A stretch of 64,000 bases of DNA, from the NCBI GenBank assembly GCA_963803115.1, contig CAWDLN010000018.1:124001-188000 (forward strand), given 5' to 3'. The translations under genes and the position numbers were made by a program. Origin of the DNA: DATBGZ01 sp963803115. GTDB taxonomy: Bacteria > Actinomycetota > Actinomycetes > Mycobacteriales > Micromonosporaceae. Each line of letters starts with the position of its first letter. Position 1 is the stretch's first letter. The notes under the pieces were generated by a model. It was not told where the DNA came from, did not search any database, and saw only the letters and a program-made list of their open reading frames with translations. Of this stretch, positions 35,367-44,458 are shown in pieces.

Positions 35367-36448
35367 CCCGCGCCGGCACTGCCAGCCGTACCGTCGAGCC
35401 GGTCCGGATCGGGGCCGCATCGGTCGCCGGCATCGGGATCGCGCACCCACCGCCGACCGATCAGGACGAGATGTGGCGCGACTTCTTCTCCGACCACTAC
35501 GCCGGGGTGGCGCGGGGCCTCGCGAAGCGCGTGTTCGAGAACTCCGGCGTGCGTACCCGCCATGGCGTGGTCAACCCGATCGTCGAGAATCCGTCGCGGT
35601 GGAGTACGGGCGCCCGGATGGAGCGCTACCTGGTCGAGGCGCTGCCGTTGGGGAAGGACGCGGCCTCGTCGGCGCTTGACCGGGCGGGCGTACCGGCGAG
35701 CGAGGTCGGCATGCTCGTCGTCTGTTCCTGCACCGGGTACGTCACGCCCGGGCTGGATATCCTGCTGGCGCGGGACCTTGGTCTGCCGCCCGATGCGCAG
35801 CGGGTTTTCGTCGGGCACATGGGCTGCTACGCGGCCATGCCGGGCCTCGGGGTCGCGGCCGATTACGTCGCGCTTAATGCCCGCCCAGCGATGCTGCTCT
35901 GCGTCGAGCTGCCGAGCCTACATGTACAACCACCCACTGTGGACGCGCAACAGGTGGTGGCGCACGCCCTCTTCTCGGACGCGGCCGCCGCCGTCGTACT
36001 GGTGCCGGTCGAGACCGGACATCGGGTCGCTGAGGTGGCCGCGCGGACCGACACGACCACCGCCGACCACATGACCTGGCACATCACCGATCTCGGCTTC
36101 CGCATGGGGTTGTCCCCGCAGGTGCCCGATGTACTGGCTCGACATGTCGGTCCAATGATCGGGGACCTGGTGGGACGCCACGGTCTGACCACCCGGAACG
36201 TGACCAGCTGGGCGGTGCACCCGGGCGGCCCCCGCATCCTGGATGTGGTCGAGGAGCAGCTCGGGCTCGACGCCGCCGACATGGTCGCCTCTCGCCAGAC
36301 CTTGGCCGAGCATGGCAACTGTTCGTCGCCGACCGTATTGCTGATTCTCGATCTGCTGACTCGACGACCGGGCGGGCTCGGTGGACCAACGGTAGCGATG
36401 GCGTTCGGCCCTGGGCTCACGATCTACGCCGCGCTGCTCATCCCGTAA
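35360..36448 (+). CDS. Type III polyketide synthase (chalcone-synthase fold)
   Basis: 362 residues from ATG 35360, overlapping the previous stop by 7 bases. The catalytic Cys lies in FVGHMGCYAAMPGLG near residue 155, the His in WAVHPGGPRILD near 290 and the Asn in LAEHGNCSSPTVL near 323. The end GPGLTIYAALLIP is the family's C-terminal signature. Enzymes of this group condense an acyl starter with malonyl-CoA to alkylresorcinols or pyrones. With UbiA and UbiG partners the expected product is a prenylated, methylated phenolic lipid. Confidence 0.92.
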   Translation: MVTRAGTASRTVEPVRIGAASVAGIGIAHPPPTDQDEMWRDFFSDHYAGVARGLAKRVFENSGVRTRHGVVNPIVENPSRWSTGARMERYLVEALPLGKDAASSALDRAGVPASEVGMLVVCSCTGYVTPGLDILLARDLGLPPDAQRVFVGHMGCYAAMPGLGVAADYVALNARPAMLLCVELPSLHVQPPTVDAQQVVAHALFSDAAAAVVLVPVETGHRVAEVAARTDTTTADHMTWHITDLGFRMGLSPQVPDVLARHVGPMIGDLVGRHGLTTRNVTSWAVHPGGPRILDVVEEQLGLDAADMVASRQTLAEHGNCSSPTVLLILDLLTRRPGGLGGPTVAMAFGPGLTIYAALLIP

Positions 36449-36452
36449 GTCG

Positions 36453-37223
36453 TCAGCCGCCGGCGGCGAGCTTGGTCATGGCCGCGGTCAAGGCGTCCGC
36501 CGAATCGACGGTCGCCGGTTCGGAGGCGCCACCGTTGGCATCTACCAGCACAGCCCTGGTGGTGGGCGAGCCGCCCGAGGGGCCGCCGGATCCGGACGCC
36601 GGTGGATAGCGAGAGGTCAATGTGCCGTCCGGATCGGCCAGGCAGCGCACGTTGGCGGCGGTTCCAACCGCGCACGGAGCAGCCTTCGCCACCGGAAGGA
36701 TGGTGATCGGCGGTGGGGCCGCCGCGGCGATCGCCTTGATGAGATCAGCGCAGTCGCAGCCGCTGACGAGCAGCAACACCGCTGGAAGGACGTTACCCAG
36801 CTGAACCCGGGCCCCAGCCGCGTCCGCCAACGTGACGTTGACCAGCGGGATGTTGGTGGCTGGCGCGCTGGCTCCGTCCGGCGCCACTGGCGCGGTGGCC
36901 GACGGGCGGTGATCCCACGTCACCACGAACAGGCTGAGCAGCGTCGTGATCACGGCGACCGCCATGATCACCACAGGGACGCCTAGCGACGGCGCATCCG
37001 CGCCGGCTGGCGCAAGCCCGAAGGCCTGGCGGAGCCGGGTGCGTCGTGTTTCGCGGCGCAGTTCTCGGCGGAGCGCAGCGGCCTCGTCGTCGAGTTCGGC
37101 CGCGTCGTCCGGGATGACGATGGTGCCCCACTCGGGGGGAAAGTCGGGCAGATCGCCGCGGTGCGCGCCGCTCCCATCCTCGGGCGGCATACCGCCGCCG
37201 TTGTTGGGTCGGAGATCGCCCAT
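36453..37223 (-). CDS. Membrane-anchored thioredoxin-like protein
   Basis: 256 residues from ATG 37223, with AAGGGAGG upstream. A Gly/Pro/Asp-rich cytoplasmic part and a charged helix (about 45-65) lead to one transmembrane segment (VVIMAVAVITTLLSLFVV). The exported domain has LPAVLLLVSGCDCADLIKAI, where the C-D-C pair sits where a peroxiredoxin/thioredoxin fold has its active cysteines, and later TTRAVLVDANG like the cis-strand after it. Two further cysteines follow (APCAV, VRCLAD). The fold call is by pattern only. It is convergent with the PKS gene, 4 bases apart. Confidence 0.5.
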   Translation of the reverse strand: MGDLRPNNGGGMPPEDGSGAHRGDLPDFPPEWGTIVIPDDAAELDDEAAALRRELRRETRRTRLRQAFGLAPAGADAPSLGVPVVIMAVAVITTLLSLFVVTWDHRPSATAPVAPDGASAPATNIPLVNVTLADAAGARVQLGNVLPAVLLLVSGCDCADLIKAIAAAAPPPITILPVAKAAPCAVGTAANVRCLADPDGTLTSRYPPASGSGGPSGGSPTTRAVLVDANGGASEPATVDSADALTAAMTKLAAGG

Positions 37224-37661
37224 GACGTCCGCGCCTCCCTTTGCCTGCCTAGGCCGCGCGTTATCCGGGGCCGCCCCACCGGCATCTCTACAGCGCGGCG
37301 AACCCCCACCACATGCTGACTCGCGCCCGCGCACGACGCCAGCCGCCGCTGTTCAATTCGGTGCGGTCGACTCGGAAGCCTCCCTCCACTCTCGCGCATC
37401 GCTCTGGCCAGCGCCATAGTGATGCCCAGATGACTCCGAGTGGAACGCACCGGACAGTTCCGGATTGTCCGTAATATACGAAAAAGTTGGTCGCAGTGCG
37501 CTGACCTGGGTGTTCCCCCGACCTGCGGCCTGATTCACTCATGTCATCTTGCGGGCGATTCCCCCCACACCCCATCTGACCTGCGCATACGGCACCGGGC
37601 CTGGTGAGACGGGGATAGTGCGCCGTGTTACCCTAGACACAGCGAAAGGGGTTTCGAACCT
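37224..37661. promoter_or_regulatory. Divergent intergenic region upstream of carD
   Basis: 438 bases without a gene. An AT-rich patch, TTGTCCGTAATATACGAAAA, lies near 37466. Close to carD, GTTACCCTAGAC (37627-37638) contains a TACCCT that could be a -10 element, and GAAAGGGG precedes the ATG by about 10 bases. Confidence 0.4.
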
Positions 37662-38147
37662 ATGGTTTTCAGTGTCGGCGAAACCGTTGTCTACCCCCAC
37701 CACGGGGCCGCACTCATCGAGGCAATCGAGACTCGGGTCATCAAGGGCGAGGAGAAGCAGTACCTTGTGCTTCGCGTTGCCCAGGGTGACTTGACGGTGC
37801 GCGTGCCCGCTGAGAATGCCGAGATCGTCGGCGTCCGGGAAGTCGTAGGCGAGGAGGGCCTGACCAAGGTCTTCGACGTCCTCCGCGCCCCGCACACCGA
37901 GGAACCGACCAACTGGTCGCGGCGCTACAAGGCGAACCTCGAGAAGCTTGCTTCCGGAAACCCACTCAAGGTGGCGGAGGTCGTTCGTGACCTCTGGCGC
38001 CGGGAGCGGGAGCGAGGTCTCTCCGCCGGCGAGAAGCGAATGCTCGCCAAGGCCCGCGACATTCTCGTCGGCGAGGTAGCCCTCGCTGAGAAGAGCACTA
38101 AGGACGAGGCCGAGAGCCTGCTCGACAAGGTGCTCACCGAGGCGTAG
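37662..38147 (+). CDS. carD: CarD-family RNA polymerase-binding regulator
   Basis: 161 residues. The N-terminal RNAP-interaction domain is FSVGETVVYPHHGAALIEAI. The C-terminal helical DNA-contact domain includes NWSRRYKANLEKLASGNPLK, whose Trp inserts at the promoter bubble edge. It stabilises open complexes, especially at rRNA promoters. ispD-ispF follow, the standard actinobacterial order. Confidence 0.95.
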   Translation: MVFSVGETVVYPHHGAALIEAIETRVIKGEEKQYLVLRVAQGDLTVRVPAENAEIVGVREVVGEEGLTKVFDVLRAPHTEEPTNWSRRYKANLEKLASGNPLKVAEVVRDLWRRERERGLSAGEKRMLAKARDILVGEVALAEKSTKDEAESLLDKVLTEA

Positions 38148-38190
38148 TCGCTGGCTTGCCGAGCCATCGCGTTAGCCGAAGGACCGCGAC

Positions 38191-38907
38191 GTGACCGCGC
38201 AACATCCGATGCGTGGTGACGTCGCGGTCCTGGTTGCGGCGGCCGGACTCGGTACTCGTCTGGGTTCCGGCGCGCCTAAGGCACTCCGAGAACTCGGCGG
38301 GACGTCTCTGCTCGCGCACACGATCCGCCGCATCGGCGGTGCGGCGTGCGTGGGCTGCGTCGTCGTGGCTGCCCCAGTTGGAATGGCGGCGGCGGTACGG
38401 GAGACCCTGGCCGCCGAATTGCCGCCGACCGTGAGTCTCATGGTCGTCGAGGGCGGCGAAACCCGCCAGGACTCGGTATCGGCGGCCCTTCGCGTCGTGC
38501 CGCCGGAGTACCCGATCATCCTCGTCCACGACGCCGCCCGGGCGTTGGCGCCAACTCGGCTCGTGGAACGGGTGGCAGACGCCGTCCGTACGGGACACGA
38601 CGCGGTCGTTCCGGTGCTTCCCGTGGTCGACACGGTCAAGCAGATCGACGAGGACGGGTACGTCGTGGCCACCCCGGACCGGGCTGGGCTTCGGCTCGTG
38701 CAGACTCCGCAAGGCTTCCGGCGGGCGGTGCTAGTGCGCGCGCACGAGGCGGCCATCGATCACCTGACCGACGATGCCGGGTTGGTGGAGCAGATCGGTA
38801 TCCGTGTCTTCTGCGTCCCTGGATCGGACGCCGCCATGAAGATCACCCGTCCGGCCGATCTGGCCGCCGCCGAACTTCTCTTCCAGGCCGATACCCTCGG
38901 CTCGTGA
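38191..38907 (+). CDS. ispD: 2-C-methyl-D-erythritol 4-phosphate cytidylyltransferase
   Basis: 238 residues from GTG 38191. It is the third MEP-pathway enzyme, making CDP-ME. The nucleotidyltransferase motif is VLVAAAGLGTRLGSGAPKAL. GGETRQDSVSAAL, VHDAARALAP and KITRPADLAAAE near the C-terminus are conserved. It overlaps ispF by 4 bases. Confidence 0.95.
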   Translation: MTAQHPMRGDVAVLVAAAGLGTRLGSGAPKALRELGGTSLLAHTIRRIGGAACVGCVVVAAPVGMAAAVRETLAAELPPTVSLMVVEGGETRQDSVSAALRVVPPEYPIILVHDAARALAPTRLVERVADAVRTGHDAVVPVLPVVDTVKQIDEDGYVVATPDRAGLRLVQTPQGFRRAVLVRAHEAAIDHLTDDAGLVEQIGIRVFCVPGSDAAMKITRPADLAAAELLFQADTLGS

Positions 38908-39380
38908 CCAATGCCCGGGTCGGCGTCGGCACCGACGTGCACGCGTTCGCGGACGACCGCCCGTGCTGGGTCGCTGGCCTGTTCTGGCCGGGCGAGCCCG
39001 GCCTGGCCGGACATTCCGATGGCGACGTCGCGGCCCACGCCGCCTGTGACGCGTTGCTTTCGGCGGCCGGCCTGGGCGACCTCGGCTCGAACTACGGCAC
39101 CGCCCGTCCGGAATGGGCGGGTGCCGCGGGCGTGGCGTTGCTCGGCGAGACGGCGATCCGGGTCCGGACGGCCGGCTTCGAGATCGGCAACGTCTCGATC
39201 CAGGTGATCGGAGTCGCCCCAAAGATCGGCACTCGACGTGACGAGGCGCAGGCGGCGCTGTCGGGCGCGATCGGTGCTCCGGTGACGGTGACCGCGACCA
39301 CGACCGACGGCATCGGCCTTACTGGGCGTGGAGAAGGGCTGGCTGCGATCGCGGTTGCGCTGATCCACCCACCGGCCTAG
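38904..39380 (+). CDS. ispF: 2-C-methyl-D-erythritol 2,4-cyclodiphosphate synthase
   Basis: 158 residues from GTG 38904 (GTGA overlap with ispD). It cyclises CDP-ME 2-phosphate. GVGTDVHAF carries the metal Asp and His; LAGHSDGDVAAHAACDAL, AAGLGDLGSNYG and the CMP-binding TTTDGIGLTGRGEG are present. Its TAG overlaps the TAG of the convergent aminotransferase within CTAG. Confidence 0.95.
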   Translation: MTNARVGVGTDVHAFADDRPCWVAGLFWPGEPGLAGHSDGDVAAHAACDALLSAAGLGDLGSNYGTARPEWAGAAGVALLGETAIRVRTAGFEIGNVSIQVIGVAPKIGTRRDEAQAALSGAIGAPVTVTATTTDGIGLTGRGEGLAAIAVALIHPPA

Positions 39381-40528
39381 ACGACGGAGGCCAAACGCCT
39401 CACCGCTTCGGCCAGCACGGTCGGCGAGGTGGCGAAGTTGAGCCGCGCGAAGCCGCGCCCGGGTGGGCCGAAGGTGGGTCCGCTCGACAGCGCCACTCGG
39501 CCCCGCTCCCGAAGGGCCTCGGCGGGATCGTCGCCCAGCCCTAGCGCTCTCATGTCCAACCAAGCCAGGTACGTCGATTGCGGCGGCACGTAGCCGACCT
39601 CGGGCAGGTGGCGCGCGAGGAGCTCGGCGAGAAGTGCACGGTTGTGGGCGAGACCCCGTAGCAGCCCGGAGAGCCATTCGTCGCCGTCGGTTAAAGCCGC
39701 CTCGCCTGCGATCACGCCGAGCAGCCCGGTCCCGAAGGTCACCTCGACGGGCAGTTCGGAGAGCCTGGCCCAGCCGGGATCACCGCCAGCGATCGCCAGG
39801 GATGCCTTGAGCCCGGGCAGGTTGAAGGCCTTGGACGCGGACACGAAGATGATCGCCTCGGCGGCAGCTTCGGCGGCCACCGTGCCGAACGCGGTATGCG
39901 GATGACCCGGGTACGTCAGCGGTGCGTGGATCTCGTCGACGAGCAGCCGCACCCGACGGCGCTCCGCGATCGCGGCGATGTCCTTGAGCTCATCGGGTCG
40001 CAGCACCACACCGGTTGGATTGTGTGGGTTGCACAACAGCAACACCTCGACCCCCTCGGCGGCCAGGTCGCGGTCGAGCGCCTCGAGATCGAGGTGGTAA
40101 CTGCCGTCGTCCTCGCGCCGCAACGGGGACTCCACGACGCAGCGGCCGGCGGCCGGGATCATCGCGAAGAAGGGCGCGTAGACCGGCGTGTTGACGACGA
40201 CCCCGGCCCCGGGCGCGCTTACCACCTTCAGTACTTCGCTTATGCCCCGAAGCACGTCGGGCACCATGACCATCTGAGCGGGGTCGGGCGCCCATCCGTA
40301 GTGACGCTGGGCGAAGCCGGCGAAGGCCTCCGGCAAACGGCCCGGATGGGCGTAACCAACATCTCCGCGGGTGACCGCCGCCGCGAGCGCCTGCTCGATC
40401 GCCGGCGCGAGCGGGGTGTCCATCTCGGCCACGAACAGCGGAATGACATCCGGGTCGTACATGCGCCATTTCACGCTCCGCCGAGCCCGCATGGCCTCGA
40501 TCGGCAGTTGCGTCAGGGGGTTGTCCAC
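39377..40528 (-). CDS. PLP-dependent aminotransferase/C-S lyase, MalY/PatB-like
   Basis: 383 residues from GTG 40528 (VDNPLTQLPIEAMRARRS), with GGGAG about 12 bases upstream. The frame is open to 40816 without similarity. The fold type I signature is seen in LLCNPHNPTGVVL, LLVDEIHAPLTYPG and FVSASKAFNLPGLK with the PLP lysine. The start LP-x-R-R-S-x-KW and the Trp/Tyr-rich N-terminal segment fit PatB cystathionine beta-lyases rather than classical aspartate aminotransferases. Confidence 0.85.
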   Translation of the reverse strand: MDNPLTQLPIEAMRARRSVKWRMYDPDVIPLFVAEMDTPLAPAIEQALAAAVTRGDVGYAHPGRLPEAFAGFAQRHYGWAPDPAQMVMVPDVLRGISEVLKVVSAPGAGVVVNTPVYAPFFAMIPAAGRCVVESPLRREDDGSYHLDLEALDRDLAAEGVEVLLLCNPHNPTGVVLRPDELKDIAAIAERRRVRLLVDEIHAPLTYPGHPHTAFGTVAAEAAAEAIIFVSASKAFNLPGLKASLAIAGGDPGWARLSELPVEVTFGTGLLGVIAGEAALTDGDEWLSGLLRGLAHNRALLAELLARHLPEVGYVPPQSTYLAWLDMRALGLGDDPAEALRERGRVALSSGPTFGPPGRGFARLNFATSPTVLAEAVRRLASVV

Positions 40529-40656
40529 GCCTCGATACTGCTCCCTCGTTGGCGTCTGCGCTCGCCCGCGCGTCCCCCAATCGGCCAAGGGTCCACTGTG
40601 GTCGATCACTCGCCGGGCCGGTGCCGGAGCGCGAGCCTGGCTGTCGGTTATCTTCA

Positions 40657-41547
40657 ATGACCGTGGCCACCACTCCGGCGCTCTTCGGGGGCCTCGTTGA
40701 CGACGCCGCGAGCCTCCCGTCCGTGAGCGTGCGTGACGCCTCTGCCGTGGCCGAATACCGACGTCATCGAGGTGCCTGGTACGGCGCGGTGGTCGGCGTG
40801 CTGGTCGTGCGGGCATCCGCCGTAGCCGATCTGCTCCGGGCCGGCCCTTTGGATGATGTGGATGTCGCGGTCGTGGCCGACACCGGCATGTACCACCTCC
40901 CGGATGCGGTGACGTTGCTGACCGACGCGCGCGCCACGGTACGGCGGGTGGAGGCGGCGGTGGGCAAGCGCGGTGAGGATCCGTTGCCTGGCCTGCGGCG
41001 GCTCATCGCACTCGGCGAAAGCCTTCCCGGCGTTGCCGTGTCCGCGGAGATTCCCCTCACTTGGGGTCTGATGGAGGCACTCGACGTGGTGGCGGACACG
41101 TCGGACGGGGCACAAGGGGTCGACGCGAAGTTTCGCATCGGCGGCCTTGCGGCGGAGTTGTTCCCCGCCCCCGCCGCTCTTGCCGCCGTCATCTGCGCCT
41201 GCCGTGATCGTGGCGTCCGGTTCAGCCTGAGCGCGGGTCTGCATCGGGCGATCCGCCACAACGATCCGGAGACCGGCTTTACCCATCACGGTGTCTTGAA
41301 CATCCTGGCCGGCTGCCTCGCCGCGGCGACCGGGGCAGCGGTGGCGGTCGTTGGCGATCGGATCGCCGCTACGGATGCGGTGCCACTGGTGGAAATGGTC
41401 CGGGCCAGCCGCGATCGTTTCAGACCACTGTGGACAGGATTCAGCACATGGCGAATCGGCGAAGTGGTTGCCGACCTGCAGGCGTTTGGATTGCTCGGAC
41501 CCGACAGTGCGGCTTCCGATATTCGGCAGAGCTCGGCACACCCCTGA
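40657..41547 (+). CDS. Conserved-looking protein of unknown function
   Basis: 296 residues from ATG 40657. The sequence has a TIM-barrel-like rhythm of hydrophobic strands (VVGVLVVRAS, VAVVADTG, VAVSAEIPL, AKFRIGGL, VRFSLSAGLHRAI) and a late LNILAGCLAAATG. The FRIGG and SAGLHRAIRH motifs recall actinobacterial beta/alpha-barrel hypotheticals, but I cannot name a reaction. It is divergent from the PatB-like gene. Confidence 0.7.
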   Translation: MTVATTPALFGGLVDDAASLPSVSVRDASAVAEYRRHRGAWYGAVVGVLVVRASAVADLLRAGPLDDVDVAVVADTGMYHLPDAVTLLTDARATVRRVEAAVGKRGEDPLPGLRRLIALGESLPGVAVSAEIPLTWGLMEALDVVADTSDGAQGVDAKFRIGGLAAELFPAPAALAAVICACRDRGVRFSLSAGLHRAIRHNDPETGFTHHGVLNILAGCLAAATGAAVAVVGDRIAATDAVPLVEMVRASRDRFRPLWTGFSTWRIGEVVADLQAFGLLGPDSAASDIRQSSAHP

Positions 41548-41595
41548 GCTACCGTCGAGGTACGAACAGAGCCGCGCGCTGGGGGGAGCGGATCA

Positions 41596-42075
41596 ATGGT
41601 CGTGACACGTGTGATAGCGGCGCCGAAGGGTGTTGTCGGGCGAGTCTTCATCGACCTTGCGGGTCGCCCCCGCTGGCTGTCCGAAGTGGACAGTGTTCAG
41701 GTGCTGTCGACGGCAGGCAAGCAGACGCGATGGCGCGAGACCCGGCGAGCCCGGTCCGGCCGTCCTGCGCGGCCTGTCGTCGAAGAGTTGGTGTTGACGG
41801 TGCGTGAGCGGGGTCGGCACTGTGTCGTGTCACTGGCGCACGATGCCGGCTCGAACGAACTAAGTTTCGTCTTCACCCCAGTGGAGATCGGTCCTCATCG
41901 TGGTGCGACCACGGTGACCGCAACCGTGACCGGGGTCCGTCCGCTGAGCCTCGCCGACCACCTGCTCAGCTTCGTCGTCGGGGGCTTCGCTGCCCGTACC
42001 GCCGAGGGCGCCGTGCGGGACGAACTCGACGCGCTCGCGGCGGCGTGTCTCACGAGAACCAGTTTGGCGGCCTGA
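41596..42075 (+). CDS. SRPBCC (START-like) family protein
   Basis: 159 residues. It begins with beta strand VVTRVIAAPKGVVGRVFIDL, then the helix-x-W pattern RPRWLSEVDSVQVLS, and ends with a long helix (DHLLSFVVGGFAARTAEGAV). This is the polyketide-cyclase/START layout for binding a hydrophobic ligand. The start GTG or ATG at 41596 follows GGGGAG. No operon partner indicates a ligand. Confidence 0.65.
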   Translation: MVVTRVIAAPKGVVGRVFIDLAGRPRWLSEVDSVQVLSTAGKQTRWRETRRARSGRPARPVVEELVLTVRERGRHCVVSLAHDAGSNELSFVFTPVEIGPHRGATTVTATVTGVRPLSLADHLLSFVVGGFAARTAEGAVRDELDALAAACLTRTSLAA

Positions 42076-42116
42076 CGCCGGGGGTCGGCGGGTACTCTGC
42101 CTGCCGGGAGGTGTGG

Positions 42117-43412
42117 ATGGCGCGCGTCCGCTGGCGACGATGGCTCATCGTAGGGCTGGGTGTTCTCGCGCTGCTGGTGGGCAGCGGGGTCATCGCCTAC
42201 CGGGTCTTCGCCCCGCACGAAGTGCTTACTCTTCCGACGGGACCGTATCCCGACGTACAGGTGATCACCGACGACCGTCCCTTCAGCGAGCTGCGCGCAG
42301 CCCCGTTGGTCGTCGAGGGACGCCTGCGGGTCTACGCCGAAAAGTGGCGAGTCTGGTCCGACGCCCCGGTTGGTGAGCGGTACGAGTCGACGCCGTACTG
42401 GGCGTTTCGTCGGTGGCCGGCCCAGGTGATCGGAGTGACGACGGCGCCGTCCGCGACCGGGCCGATGGTGGTGACCCAGTGGTCCGATGGTGAGGTCATT
42501 GCGCTCGATGCCCGACGTGGCGTGGTGGCGTGGCGGGATGTTGGTCCGGTCGCTGAGTCACGCCAGTACGACGGGCGCCGGACCGGTGCATCGGTGGTGT
42601 ACGACCCGCGCTCGCTGCTCACGGTCCGCGGTGCCGACCGAAGCGTCATTGTCGTCACGGGCCCTAAAGAAATGATCGGCCTCGACGCGGGTACGGGGCG
42701 GGGCCTGTGGCGGCACGATGTGCCGACCGGATGCGAGCCCGCCTCATGGACCGGGGCCGGGATGGTGGTCGTGCCTGACTGCGGCGCGGCGACCATCCGG
42801 TTTTATGACGCCATCACCGGCGCGGAGCGGGGAGCCTGGACCTCGCCACTGCCGACCATCAATCCCGCGCCCGGGCTGTGCGAGCTGAGCCGCAATGAGT
42901 GCCGTTTGGTCACCGTCCGCTACCAGACCTGGCTTCTGGGCGCCGACGCCAGCCTCGCCGCCGTACCGGAACTGGAGCGCAACGCCCAGCTCGCCGGCGA
43001 ACGGGTGATCTACCAGACGGGTATCGGTGTGGCCGCCCGCCGGTTGACCGATGTGACCCCGCTGTGGAGTTGGCAGGGCCAGGGACGGCTTATCGCCGCC
43101 GACTCGGCCGGCGTCTACCTGATTACGAACGACCGGACCGTACTGGAGCTGAGCCCGGCGACGGGACACCTCGTTGCCATCGGGTGCGCCTCCGCGGCGC
43201 CGAACGAGGACTGGCAGATCGGCCACACCTATCCGACCGGTGGCACGTACCTGGCACTGGAACGGGTGACGAAGGCGCCGGCGCAGTCGAAGGACACCGA
43301 GTACTACTACGGCCCGCGTCCGGTTGCCTTGGTCGAGCTCTACACCCCCACCAAGCTCCCGGTTTGGCCAGGCAAGTTCGCCAACTGCGCTCCTGCCGGG
43401 TCGGGGGGTTAG
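42117..43412 (+). CDS. Membrane-anchored PQQ-like beta-propeller protein
   Basis: 431 residues from ATG 42117 with GGGAGG before it. One N-terminal transmembrane helix (WLIVGLGVLALLVGSGVIAY) is followed by propeller blades with D-x-x-x-G-x-x-x-W-type repeats, for example VIALDARRGVVAWRDVG and MIGLDAGTGRGLWRHDV. Paired cysteines suggest an exported domain. It is probably a scaffold or sensor. A similar protein occurs at 46718-48064. Confidence 0.75.
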   Translation: MARVRWRRWLIVGLGVLALLVGSGVIAYRVFAPHEVLTLPTGPYPDVQVITDDRPFSELRAAPLVVEGRLRVYAEKWRVWSDAPVGERYESTPYWAFRRWPAQVIGVTTAPSATGPMVVTQWSDGEVIALDARRGVVAWRDVGPVAESRQYDGRRTGASVVYDPRSLLTVRGADRSVIVVTGPKEMIGLDAGTGRGLWRHDVPTGCEPASWTGAGMVVVPDCGAATIRFYDAITGAERGAWTSPLPTINPAPGLCELSRNECRLVTVRYQTWLLGADASLAAVPELERNAQLAGERVIYQTGIGVAARRLTDVTPLWSWQGQGRLIAADSAGVYLITNDRTVLELSPATGHLVAIGCASAAPNEDWQIGHTYPTGGTYLALERVTKAPAQSKDTEYYYGPRPVALVELYTPTKLPVWPGKFANCAPAGSGG

Positions 43413-44458
43413 CCGGCGAAGTACTTCTCCGCCGCCACGAGGAAGGTGTCGTTCTCCTCGGTGGTCCCGATGGTGACCCGGACGCCGTCGCCCGCGAACG
43501 CGCGCACGATCACACCCGCCGCCTCACAGGCCGCCGCGAAATCAGTCGCCCGGTCGCGCAGGGGCAGCCAGATGAAGTTCGACTGGGTGGCCGGGACGTC
43601 GGGCAGCCACGCCCGTACGGCCGACTCCACCCGGTCCCGCTCGGCGACCACCAGCCCCGCCCGCCGGCTCATCTCCTGGTCCGCCCGCAGCGCGGCCAGG
43701 GCCGCCGCCTGGGCCACGCCGGAGGTTGAGAACGGTGTGACCACCTTGCGTACGGCGGCCGCCACCGAGGGCTGGGCGACGAGGTAGCCCACCCGCAGAC
43801 CGGCGAGTCCCCAGGCCTTGGACATCGTTCGCAGCACCACGACGTTCGGCCGATCACCGAAGGCGGTCAGGCCGTCGGGCACCTCTGGGTCGGTCACGAA
43901 CTCTCGGTACGCCTCGTCGATGACCACGAGGACGTCCCCGGGCACCGCGTCGAGGAACGCCGTCAGCTCCGCCGCGCGGATGGCTGTCCCGGTCGGGTTG
44001 TTGGGGTTGCACACCAGAATGAGTCGCGTGCGGTCGGTCACCGCGGCGGCCATAGCGGTCAGGTCATGGCCGTGCTCGGCGGTGTTCGGCACGCGAATAG
44101 CGACTGCGCCCGCCGTCGCCGCGATGATCGGGTACGCCTCGAAGGACCGCCACGCGAACACGATCTCGTCACCGTCGCGGCAGGCCACTGTGACGAGGTG
44201 CTCGCAGAGTCCAACCGAGCCGACGCCAGTGGCGATCCGGTCGGCCGAGACGCTGAGCCGGTTCGCCAGGCTGTCCCGCAGTGCCACAACCGCCATGTCG
44301 GGGTAGCGATGCGAGTTCGCCGCCGCCTCGGCGATCGCCTCGACTACGCCGGGCAGCGGGCCGTACGGGACCTCGTTGGAGGCGAGCTTGATCGCCCCAG
44401 GCACGGTCCGGCCGGGCACGTACTCAGGCAGCGTGTTGAGGTCAGCGCGGGTCAGCAT
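43409..44458 (-). CDS. hisC: Histidinol-phosphate aminotransferase-type enzyme
   Basis: 349 residues from ATG 44458, with GGAGG just upstream. It transfers the amino group from glutamate to imidazole-acetol phosphate, or acts on aromatic oxo acids. KLASNEVPYGPLPGVVEAI, LVCNPNNPTGTAI, VVIDEAYREFV and VLRTMSKAWGLAGLRVGYLV with the PLP lysine are present. It is not beside other his genes, so it may be a second, aromatic-specific copy. Its start overlaps the RDD gene by 17 bases. Confidence 0.85.
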   Translation of the reverse strand: MLTRADLNTLPEYVPGRTVPGAIKLASNEVPYGPLPGVVEAIAEAAANSHRYPDMAVVALRDSLANRLSVSADRIATGVGSVGLCEHLVTVACRDGDEIVFAWRSFEAYPIIAATAGAVAIRVPNTAEHGHDLTAMAAAVTDRTRLILVCNPNNPTGTAIRAAELTAFLDAVPGDVLVVIDEAYREFVTDPEVPDGLTAFGDRPNVVVLRTMSKAWGLAGLRVGYLVAQPSVAAAVRKVVTPFSTSGVAQAAALAALRADQEMSRRAGLVVAERDRVESAVRAWLPDVPATQSNFIWLPLRDRATDFAAACEAAGVIVRAFAGDGVRVTIGTTEENDTFLVAAEKYFAG

